Assembly (NCBI RefSeq): GCF_007489275.1
Contig: NZ_VLNR01000038.1
Location: 21,699 to 85,698 of the forward strand
From: Aquimarina algiphila
Lineage (GTDB): Bacteria > Bacteroidota > Bacteroidia > Flavobacteriales > Flavobacteriaceae
Length of the DNA: 64,000 bases
Direction of reading: 5' to 3'
In this document: piece after piece, positions 33,801 to 41,123 of the stretch
Layout of the letters: the number at the start of each line of letters is the position of its first letter
Position numbering within the stretch: position 1 is the stretch's first letter
Notes under the pieces: model-generated
What the model saw: only the letters and a program-made list of their open reading frames with translations
Databases searched by the model: none
What the model was told of the DNA's origin: nothing
Position numbers and translations under genes: made by a program

Positions 33801-36373
33801 TTTCTACAGATAAAAACACCTATAATGTTGGTGAGAAAGCAATAGTAACATTTCCATCAAGTGAGGGTGGTAGAGCATTGGTAACTGTAGAAAATGGCAC
33901 AGAAGTATTATCTTCTCAATGGGTGATTCCTCAAAAAACAGAAACCAAGTTCGAAATTCCAATCGAAGAATTACATACGCCTAATGTGTATATTCATATT
34001 ACGTTATTACAACCGCATGCCACAACTGCCAATGATTTACCAATACGATTATATGGCGTAGTGCCGATCTCTGTCGAAAATCCAAATACCAAGGTAAAAC
34101 CTAAGCTAACTATGCCAGATGTGCTTAGGCCAGAAGAGACAATTACACTCAAAGTTGGAGAAAATAATGGTAAAGCGATGACCTATTCTATTGCAATTGT
34201 AGATGAAGGGTTATTGGATCTAACAAGGTTTAAAACTCCAAATCCATGGACTAGTTTTTATGCACGTGAAGCGCTGGGTGTAAAAACATGGGATGTATAC
34301 GATGATGTAATTGGGGCCTATGGCGGAAGTATTAATCAAGTATTTAGTATTGGTGGTGACGCCGAAGCAGGAGGAAGTAAATCTAAAAAAGCAAATCGAT
34401 TTAAACCAATGGTTGTATTCGAAGGGCCTTTTGAATTAAAGAAAGGAGAAACTCGTGCGCATAAAATCAAAATCCCTAAATATATAGGATCCGTGCGTAC
34501 AATGATTGTAGCTTCAGATGCAGATAATGCAGCGTATGGTAGTGCTGATAAAACTACTCCGGTTCGAAAACCATTGATGGTATTAACTTCAATTCCTCGA
34601 AAAATTACTCCAGGTGAAAAAGTGACAATTCCGGTTACTGTTTTTGCAATGGAAAAGAAAGTGAAAAATGTAAACGTTACTTTAAAACCAAATAAAGGGT
34701 TTAAAGTAATTGGCGAGACACAACAGAAATTATCATTTCCACAACCCGATGAGAAAATGGCATACTTTGATATCGAAGTATTAGAAGGAGCTTCGATTAC
34801 AGATATTGAGGTGGTAGCCAGTGGAGGTGGAGAAAAAGCTTCATATAAGGTGCCAATTAATATTGTGAATCCAAATCCGATGACAACAGAGGTAACCTCA
34901 ATTGTTCTGGAACCAAATAGTGAACAAGAAGTTAGTTTTGCTGCGTTTGGAATTGAAGGGAGTAATAGTGCGACCATAGAACTATCATCATTACCACCAA
35001 TGAATTTTGAAAGTAGATTGAGCTATCTTATTCGGTATCCACATGGATGTGTAGAGCAAACTACTTCTGCAGCATTTCCACAATTATATTTGGGAGAAGT
35101 ATTTAATTTATCCTCAGAAAAGAAGCAGAAAATCCAAAAAAATATAGAAGCAGCTATTTATAGATTGAAACGTTTTATTCAACCTGGTGGTGGGATGTCG
35201 TATTGGCCTGGCTATAGTAATCCTAATGATTGGGGAACAACCTACGCAGGGCACTTCTTATTAGAAGCAAATAAGCAAGGATATGTCTTACCTATTGGTT
35301 TCAAAAGCAATTGGATTAATTATCAACAGCAACAGGCTAAACGATGGAGAAGTGGTAACAATGATTTGGCACAAGCCTATAGATTATATACACTTGCTCT
35401 TGCAGGGAGTCCAGATCTGTCTTCTATGAATAGGTTAAGAGAAACATCGGGATTGTCTAATGATGCCAAATTAAGATTAGCAGCGGGATATGGATTGATA
35501 GGTCAGTCGAATGCTGCAATTCAATTATTGAATTCTGCTAATATCGATTTCCAACCAAGAAAGAATAACCATCATACTTATGGTTCTACAAATCGTAATC
35601 GAGCGATGGCTTTAGAGACGCTAGTAACATTAGATCAAAAAGCCAAAGCACAGAAAGTGGCAGTAGAATTAGCCAAAGAGTTGTCTTCCAAAAATTGGAT
35701 GAGTACACAAACAACTTCATATGCATTAATGGGAATGGCAAAATATGCAAAATATGTAGGAGGAAAAGGTGTGAATGTAAATTATATTCTTAATGGTAGA
35801 TCAATTACTGCTAATACAGGTAAAACATTAGCAACTTCTGGAGAAGTTGGCATTTTAAAGGATAATAAATTAGTACTTAAAAACAATAAAGACAATACTA
35901 TTTTTGTACAATTAGCTACAAGTGGGATTTTGCCTGTTGGAGAAGAGAAAGTACTTGAGAGTAACTTTAAAGCAATTGTAGATTATAAAACCAAGGACGG
36001 AAACATCATTAACCCAATATTACTGACCCAGGGAACCGATTTTGTTGCAGAGGTAACAATTACAAATACAACAGGTTCTAAGGTGAAGGATATTGCATTA
36101 ACCGAAATTTTTCCATCTGGATGGGAAGTAGTAAATACTCGTTTTACCGATTTTGGATCGTTTAAAGCAAATGCTGTTACACATACAGACATTCGTGATG
36201 ATCGGGTGAATTTCTATTTTGATTTAAAGCCAAAAGAAAGTAAAACAATGACTATCTTACTTAATGCATCATATTTAGGGAAATATTACCTGCCAGGCAT
36301 TCAATGTGAAGCGATGTACGATAATGATTATGTTGTGCGAAGTAAAGGAAAATGGGTAGATGTTGTAAAATAG
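30848..36373 (+). CDS. Alpha-2-macroglobulin family lipoprotein
   Basis: A giant (1841-residue) envelope protein that traps proteases. Lipoprotein signal MKSLRILYMLLFVALVFSC (Cys19). Multiple MG (macroglobulin-like) domains follow; the MG1-type start and GVRLQKGIKGFIYGERGVWRPGDTLFLSFML are typical of bacterial A2M. The thioester motif is intact as CVEQ at residues 1401-1404 (YPHGCVEQTTSAAFP). After it come the alpha-alpha helical thioester domain (GGGMSYWPGYSNPNDWGTTYAGHFLLEA) and a receptor-binding-like C-terminus. In many bacteria this gene (yfhM type) is paired with pbpC; here pbpC is 4.7 kb downstream on the same strand. An acidic, Tyr-rich insert lies at residues ~475-500. Confidence 0.95.
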   Translation: MKSLRILYMLLFVALVFSCKKKDAQAIAEANASELNKYQDYISDVSSGVISVLDNVYVVLQTPVEGWSDNQELPKDLLSVSPKVNGRIIAVNNRTISFQPDESFDEDTAYTFTLDLEELVEDFEDDLDEEFVFTVKTLKQQFSVITDNLQSYSKDWQYIDGTITSSDQMKFDTAKQLVTAMQKGKEVAVKFSESIDKSRQFSFRIDSIQRFEDDSEVEIKWSGDSFNIETEGSATLSIPGKNNFSVISISVANVDNQYVEINFSDPLKKNQNFNGLVTISGAKNLKYTVNGNVLKVYPKIELKGILEVTVFEGIRSTDNYKLKNKYTENVSFQQPNPEIRLLQSGVILPTSDNLKFNFEAINLRAVEVQVVKVFENNMLQFLQNNNLDGSSNLRSVARPVAKKLINLKENPSLNLSKWNAFAIDLKELISPDPGAIYRVELNYRKAYSLYKCEGEGADDTPIKDLTNNYDEEEETSFWDSSQYYYDDYYDYSWEERENPCSTSYFRDKKISANILASNLGVVVKKGLNQSYAITVNDIVTTSPVSNAKVVFYNYQQQEIGSATTDAEGMTGFDADRPAYFAIVTSGKQQTYVKLNDGNALSVSKFDVSGVRLQKGIKGFIYGERGVWRPGDTLFLSFMLNDNANKLPKGHPVKFELRDPYGKVTHQETKTNETNNFYKFIVNTSDEAPTGNWQAKVKVGGASFSKILKIETIKPNRLKIKTTFDDEVLVADKNIKGNLEVLWLHGAIAKNLQTDINVRFNPAQTKFKTFPGYVFDDPTRRFGTEEQEVFQGKISGEGKASFNLTPKLENKAAGMLKASFITKVYENGGDFSTDVISKDFSPYSTYIGVNTPKGDKARGMLLTDTQHNFEVVSVDEKGNPKAVKDLEVFIYKVDWRWWWDSSEDNLSSYNRGSYHNEVFKTKVTTSNSGKANFKFELKYPEWGRYLVRVVDPNGGHATGKIMYIDWPDWAGKSRKNDPSAATMLLFSTDKNTYNVGEKAIVTFPSSEGGRALVTVENGTEVLSSQWVIPQKTETKFEIPIEELHTPNVYIHITLLQPHATTANDLPIRLYGVVPISVENPNTKVKPKLTMPDVLRPEETITLKVGENNGKAMTYSIAIVDEGLLDLTRFKTPNPWTSFYAREALGVKTWDVYDDVIGAYGGSINQVFSIGGDAEAGGSKSKKANRFKPMVVFEGPFELKKGETRAHKIKIPKYIGSVRTMIVASDADNAAYGSADKTTPVRKPLMVLTSIPRKITPGEKVTIPVTVFAMEKKVKNVNVTLKPNKGFKVIGETQQKLSFPQPDEKMAYFDIEVLEGASITDIEVVASGGGEKASYKVPINIVNPNPMTTEVTSIVLEPNSEQEVSFAAFGIEGSNSATIELSSLPPMNFESRLSYLIRYPHGCVEQTTSAAFPQLYLGEVFNLSSEKKQKIQKNIEAAIYRLKRFIQPGGGMSYWPGYSNPNDWGTTYAGHFLLEANKQGYVLPIGFKSNWINYQQQQAKRWRSGNNDLAQAYRLYTLALAGSPDLSSMNRLRETSGLSNDAKLRLAAGYGLIGQSNAAIQLLNSANIDFQPRKNNHHTYGSTNRNRAMALETLVTLDQKAKAQKVAVELAKELSSKNWMSTQTTSYALMGMAKYAKYVGGKGVNVNYILNGRSITANTGKTLATSGEVGILKDNKLVLKNNKDNTIFVQLATSGILPVGEEKVLESNFKAIVDYKTKDGNIINPILLTQGTDFVAEVTITNTTGSKVKDIALTEIFPSGWEVVNTRFTDFGSFKANAVTHTDIRDDRVNFYFDLKPKESKTMTILLNASYLGKYYLPGIQCEAMYDNDYVVRSKGKWVDVVK

Positions 36374-36454
36374 AAGCTTTAGTGGGGTACATGGTCTATG
36401 CTATGAGTGTTAATTCAACCATTTTAATGCTATAAGTTGGCAAAAATTAAACAC

Positions 36455-37252
36455 ATGCAAAAAAATAAATTAATACTAATTTTAGGATTAGCTCTTCTAA
36501 TTTTAAGTTGTTCTAAAGGTAAGAAATTAGAATCCAAAGGATTTGCTGTTAGTGAGGTTGCAGAGGATGAAGAAGGAAAGCCTATAGATGGATTAAAAAC
36601 AGATACATTAAAATTTGAAACCAGACCAAGAAATGTACTATTAACAGCTAATCCTAATCATAGATTGACTCCTGTTTATAAAGTAAATTATACTAAGAAA
36701 ACAAAAAAGCCATTTACGGGATCAAATAGTTTTCATACCAATTGGAGTGAATATGGTGAAAGTAAAGGGAATCAATGGAATCACAATTATATGCCAGGAT
36801 TTGAAGCCGTTTATGGGTATAATTTTGTTAATGTTTCTCATTATAATCATCAGACCAAAATAGAGAATAAGTTTTTTAAAAAACCTGTTTTAGTTAAAAC
36901 GTTATATTACCCAGCATTTTCAAAAGACACTTTAAATGATGTGCCAATTACACGAAAATTCCATATGATTTCAGTATATGATGAGGATACAAATAAAGAC
37001 GGATTTATAAATGTAAAAGATCTTAAGCGTTTTTATTATTTTGACATAAACGGAGAAAATAAAAAACCATTAGTTCCCAAGAATTTTTCGGTGATGAGTT
37101 CTGAATATGATCCTGCAAATGATTTCATGTATGTATTCGCAAAACTGGATCAAAATGAAAACGGAAAAATTGAAAATAATGAGGAAACTCAAATCTTTTG
37201 GATTGATTTAAATACCCCAGAAGAAAAAGGAGTACAGTATCAAAATAAATAA
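36455..37252 (+). CDS. Lipoprotein of unknown function with two EF-hand-like loops
   Basis: Start placed at the ATG at 36455, giving the signal MQKNKLILILGLALLILSC (lipobox Cys19); an upstream TTG frame is less likely. I do not recognise the family. Two loops look like calcium-binding EF-hand or dockerin loops: DTNKDGFINVKDL and DQNENGKIENNEE in the C-terminal third, each Asp-x-Asn-x-Asp/Asn-Gly. A middle stretch is rich in Asn, His and Tyr. It follows the alpha-2-macroglobulin gene by 81 bases and precedes a DUF1266 lipoprotein by 22, so all three may be co-transcribed. Confidence 0.75.
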   Translation: MQKNKLILILGLALLILSCSKGKKLESKGFAVSEVAEDEEGKPIDGLKTDTLKFETRPRNVLLTANPNHRLTPVYKVNYTKKTKKPFTGSNSFHTNWSEYGESKGNQWNHNYMPGFEAVYGYNFVNVSHYNHQTKIENKFFKKPVLVKTLYYPAFSKDTLNDVPITRKFHMISVYDEDTNKDGFINVKDLKRFYYFDINGENKKPLVPKNFSVMSSEYDPANDFMYVFAKLDQNENGKIENNEETQIFWIDLNTPEEKGVQYQNK

Positions 37253-37274
37253 AAACAATAATAAATTAAAATCA

Positions 37275-37916
37275 ATGAAATTGGTAAAAAAGACAACACA
37301 AGTTTTGGCTGCAATGTTTATGCTTGTTATGGTATCATCTTGTAATTCGACTGCAGAAAAAATAGAGGACGAACAGTTAAGTAGCTTTATGCTTGGAGGG
37401 ATTTATTTTTTTAATGGATACGGTGGAATTGATGAGGTGAAGGAAATGATGAGTTCTGCAGGGTATACAAGTAATGAAGAATTGGTAAGTGGTTACAAAG
37501 AGATTTTAGAATTTCCGTTTGAATCATCACAAGCATCAGGAATCAAGAGTATGTTTAGAAATATGTGGGAGATTACAAATAAAGCTACTTTGCTTGAAAC
37601 TTTGGAAGATTTGAAAACAAGAGAGTATAAATACAAATCATGGGATTATGCAAGAATTGTAAACAATGCTTGTATGGGGTACGCTGCAAATTATTTAACA
37701 AAAGATGAGGTGCTTGAGATTATAAAAGAAATTCTTCCGTTGGCAAGAGAAAAATATAAAAATTGGGAAGCATACTTTACCGATTTTAATTTGGGTAGAG
37801 TAGATTGGAACCCGAAGGACGAAGAAGGAGAAGCGTTTGAATTTTTATCAAAAAACATAACCAAAGGAGAACAATCAATTTACATGATTTTACCCCTAAA
37901 TTCTGATAAAGAATAA
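37275..37916 (+). CDS. DUF1266-like lipoprotein
   Basis: Signal peptide with lipobox MLVMVSSC (Cys23), then ~190 residues. The C-terminal part (SWDYARIVNNACMGYAANYLTKDEVLEIIKEI, then YKNWEAYFTDFNLGRVDW) matches the DUF1266 pattern of 'WD..R..N.AR.GY.AGYL...E' followed by '..W..Y...F..GR..W'. DUF1266 proteins have no known activity; several occur near secreted toxins. Lipidation of such a domain is less usual. It is in line with the preceding lipoprotein (22-base gap). Confidence 0.7.
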   Translation: MKLVKKTTQVLAAMFMLVMVSSCNSTAEKIEDEQLSSFMLGGIYFFNGYGGIDEVKEMMSSAGYTSNEELVSGYKEILEFPFESSQASGIKSMFRNMWEITNKATLLETLEDLKTREYKYKSWDYARIVNNACMGYAANYLTKDEVLEIIKEILPLAREKYKNWEAYFTDFNLGRVDWNPKDEEGEAFEFLSKNITKGEQSIYMILPLNSDKE

Positions 37917-38001
37917 GATTCTTATGATATAATATTCTCGATTATAAAAGTTAGGATGAATTAGGATTGAGAATTAATATAAAAACAATCATAATATAAA
38001 A

Positions 38002-39228
38002 ATGGACAACTACTGCACGATATATTCTCATGAATTATACTTTGATAACATCGTTCCAGAGATACAAAAGGTATTTCCAAAAGGAAAAGTATCAGTCTCA
38101 GAACAAGATGGGCAAAAAATCATATATGTATCTATTAAAGAAGGACTTTTTAAACCTAAAAAAGAATTTCAGATCTCGTATCGGGAAAGAGCACAACCTT
38201 CTTATCAAATCTCTGAAATAGATTCCCCATTAACGCAAAATTTATCAGGAATGTCTGGTTTTGTAAATTCTTTACCTAGTAGTAATGAAAAGGTTAAAGG
38301 GCTATTACTTCAAAAAATACAAACCCTAAATAGTGAATTTCCGATTTTATCGGAAGGAAATCTGGATGAAGAATTAAAAATATTGACCAAAAATATGTGT
38401 CAATCTTGTGATGGGATACTATTTATTCGACCTGATACCAATATTAGTAGATCAGAAACACAACATTTTTTGGATAAAGATTTAAACCTAATTTTAGATA
38501 CTAATGGGAATTGTGATATAGATCATCTAGACGTAAATATAAATGCTGCTTATTTTGATGAAGAACAAACAAAGGTGACAGAAGATCAAAAAAACAGAAA
38601 ATCTAAAAGTGAGTCTATTATAAACGAACGACAGATTAAATTAAACAGTAATCTGCCCTGTATAGCATCTGAGAATACTACAATTTTACGAACTCCAAAA
38701 GAGATCGCAGAACGAGTTGCCATACTAGCAACAACTAATATGGTTGCATTTAATAATATAACCGGAGAACAAGCTATCGATTATTTAAAAAACTATGATC
38801 TTCTGGAAAAAGTAACCGAAAAAGAGCTAAGTTTCTTAAATAACCCGACCGATGAAGCCAAAAGTTATGAAACCTGGAAATGCGAATGTATTTGGGTTCT
38901 GATGTGGGCATTAGAAATTGTAGAAGAAATTGGATTTCCTGATACTTTGGCGAGTTTGGATAATATTCCGTCAGAGCAATATCCTATTGGAGAAGGAAAA
39001 GACCCTAATATTTTTATTAACGGCATTAATTCCTCTAGAGGGAAAACAGAGATCCTAGATGCTAATGATTTATATTATAGATTAGATTGGACTTGTGTTG
39101 ATGCCAGGGTCAATGGAATCGAACTAGATAATCTGCATCCGGGAGTTGTTTATGAAAGACATTATGCATTAAATTGGTTAATACAATACAGAAACCAGAA
39201 TTGGGATGATGTTTCCTGTGATACATAG
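38002..39228 (+). CDS. DUF4272-domain protein
   Basis: 408 residues, no signal peptide. The C-terminal ~200 residues contain the DUF4272 hallmarks RTPKEIAERVAILATTNMVAFN, then WKCECIWVLMWALEIVEEIGFPD and LDWTCVDARVNG. The N-terminal ~200 residues are unlike anything I recognise (YCTIYSHELYFDNIVPEI and an MCQSCDGILFIRPD stretch). DUF4272 is of unknown function and has been seen among immunity-like proteins. It lies between envelope protein genes, 85 bases after the DUF1266 gene. Confidence 0.75.
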   Translation: MDNYCTIYSHELYFDNIVPEIQKVFPKGKVSVSEQDGQKIIYVSIKEGLFKPKKEFQISYRERAQPSYQISEIDSPLTQNLSGMSGFVNSLPSSNEKVKGLLLQKIQTLNSEFPILSEGNLDEELKILTKNMCQSCDGILFIRPDTNISRSETQHFLDKDLNLILDTNGNCDIDHLDVNINAAYFDEEQTKVTEDQKNRKSKSESIINERQIKLNSNLPCIASENTTILRTPKEIAERVAILATTNMVAFNNITGEQAIDYLKNYDLLEKVTEKELSFLNNPTDEAKSYETWKCECIWVLMWALEIVEEIGFPDTLASLDNIPSEQYPIGEGKDPNIFINGINSSRGKTEILDANDLYYRLDWTCVDARVNGIELDNLHPGVVYERHYALNWLIQYRNQNWDDVSCDT

Positions 39229-39357
39229 AAAACATAACCTTTGTAAAGAGTTCTACAAATTCTTGTTGATTTCATTTTGAAGAGACATTATTTTAACCAA
39301 ACCATAAACCTAACGTATTGTTTTTTTTAGTACCATTGTCAAAACATCAAAAAGATA

Positions 39358-40128
39358 ATGAATACCAAGTTTTATATACCTATACTCAGTCTTTTCTTTT
39401 TAGCAAGTATTTCTGCCTGTAAACAAGAACCTATTACGGTTAGTAAAGTTTCGACAAGGCAAAAAAAGATTGATTCTACAATAGCTACAGATAAAACGAT
39501 AGATTCATTTATAAAGCCGTTTAGAAATCACCTCAATAAAACATTAGATTCTACCCTTTGTATTGCGACAATTACCTTTACCAAAAATGATGGAGGGTTA
39601 GAAAGTACTCTGGGTAATCTTATGGCTGATATTTCATTACAACGTGCACAGCCTATTTTTAAAGAAAGATATCATAAAGAAATCGATTTTGTGTTGTTCA
39701 ATCATGGTGGTATGCGGGCACCTATACTTAAAGGAGCAGTAACCTCTAGGGCTGCTTTTGAGCTGATGCCTTTTGAAAATGAACTAGTAGCCGTAGAATT
39801 ATCTTATGAGAAAGTAAAAGAATTAATTTCGTATCTGGCAGAAAAACAAAGGGCACATCCAATCTCGAATATACAATTAAGCATACTAAAAGATGCAAAA
39901 ACAAGTAAAGAGGTAACGATTAATGGTCATCTTTTACAAGAAGGGAAAAATTATATTGTCCTTACTACAGATTATTTGCAGCAAGGAGGGGATAGTATGA
40001 ATTTCTTTAAAGACCCAATCCAATTATATAAAATAGATTATAAACTCAGAAATGCTCTGATAGATTATTTTAAATCAGTAGATACATTGCAGGTAAAACT
40101 GGATAAAAGAATGCATTATGCAAAATAG
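39358..40128 (+). CDS. 5'-nucleotidase C-terminal-domain lipoprotein
   Basis: Lipoprotein signal LFFLASISAC (Cys21). The body is the C-terminal substrate-binding domain of 5'-nucleotidases: ESTLGNLMADISLQRA, DFVLFNHGGMRAPILKGAVT, FELMPFENELVAVELS, and VLTTDYLQQGGDSMNFF. The metal-binding N-terminal domain is missing here but is encoded by the next gene, which overlaps by 11 bases. The enzyme is thus divided into two proteins in reversed order compared with UshA-type single chains. Both are exported, so they probably form one periplasmic nucleotidase. Confidence 0.9.
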   Translation: MNTKFYIPILSLFFLASISACKQEPITVSKVSTRQKKIDSTIATDKTIDSFIKPFRNHLNKTLDSTLCIATITFTKNDGGLESTLGNLMADISLQRAQPIFKERYHKEIDFVLFNHGGMRAPILKGAVTSRAAFELMPFENELVAVELSYEKVKELISYLAEKQRAHPISNIQLSILKDAKTSKEVTINGHLLQEGKNYIVLTTDYLQQGGDSMNFFKDPIQLYKIDYKLRNALIDYFKSVDTLQVKLDKRMHYAK

Positions 40129-41035
40129 AAGAAGATTTATACAGCAAATGGCTTCGGCAACAGCTTTTGCCAGTTTGGGAGGATTAAGTTTAGCATCTTG
40201 TAGCCAACCGATATCAAAAAAGATTACGGTACTGCATAGTAACGACGTACATAGTCAAATTGATCCACTACCAAATAACCACTCCAGATACCCTGGTTTA
40301 GGAGGATTTGCCAGAAGAGCTTCTGTAATAGAGCAGGTTCGAAAACAAAACCCCAATACGATCTTGTTAGATGCGGGAGATATATTTCAAGGAACTCCCT
40401 ATTTTAATTATTATGGAGGAGAAATAGAATTTAAATTAATGTCTAAGTTAGACTATGATTTGGCTACTATTGGAAATCATGATTTTGATAACGGCATCGA
40501 TGGATTTTTAAGCCAATTACCAAATGCTACTTTTGATTTTGTTTCTGCCAATTATGATTTTACAAATACGGTTTTAAATGATCTTGTAAAACCTTATAAG
40601 GTGCTGATTCGAGATGGAATTCGTATTGGAGTATTTGGATTAGGCGTTGAGCTGGAGGGGTTAGTTAATAAGAATTTATATAAAGAAACCGGATACCTTG
40701 ACCCCATTGAAATAGCACAGGATATGTCCCGAATTTTAAAGGAAGAAGAACACTGCGACCTTATTATATGTCTTTCTCATATAGGATATGATTATAAACG
40801 TAATCCAAATAGAGTTTCAGATTTGCATTTGGCAAAAAAAACAAAAGACATAGACCTTATTATTGGTGGCCATACACATACACTATTACCTGAGCCTACA
40901 ATCGTGGATAATGCCTTGGGAGAAAAAGTGTTAGTGAATCAATGTGGTATGGGTGGAGTATATATTGGGCAAATTGATTTTTATTTTGATAGTACGGGAG
41001 GCAAGACTTTTGAAGGAAAATCTATTGAAGTTTAA
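40118..41035 (+). CDS. Metallophosphatase (5'-nucleotidase N-terminal domain), Tat-type signal
   Basis: The start NRRRFIQQMASATAFASLGG contains a twin-arginine-like RRRF, followed by a possible lipobox (LSLASC). The two-metal phosphoesterase motifs are present: HSNDVHSQIDP, LDAGDIFQGTPYF, IGNHDFDNGID and IIGGHTHTLLPEP. The C-terminal nucleotidase domain is absent and is supplied by the upstream gene, whose last 11 bases overlap this start. Length 305. Confidence 0.93.
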   Translation: MQNRRRFIQQMASATAFASLGGLSLASCSQPISKKITVLHSNDVHSQIDPLPNNHSRYPGLGGFARRASVIEQVRKQNPNTILLDAGDIFQGTPYFNYYGGEIEFKLMSKLDYDLATIGNHDFDNGIDGFLSQLPNATFDFVSANYDFTNTVLNDLVKPYKVLIRDGIRIGVFGLGVELEGLVNKNLYKETGYLDPIEIAQDMSRILKEEEHCDLIICLSHIGYDYKRNPNRVSDLHLAKKTKDIDLIIGGHTHTLLPEPTIVDNALGEKVLVNQCGMGGVYIGQIDFYFDSTGGKTFEGKSIEV

Positions 41036-41123
41036 TTCTTTTTGAAAGAAATTATAATAGATACGCAATGATACTAGAAGATTTTGTGATTTCTAAAGAT
41101 TAAATTTAAAATCTAAACTGATA

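Noticed and set aside
34336..34977. 213-residue minus-strand ORF inside the alpha-2-macroglobulin gene
   Set aside because: It is the reverse of a conserved coding region; its amino acid make-up is typical of an antisense shadow.
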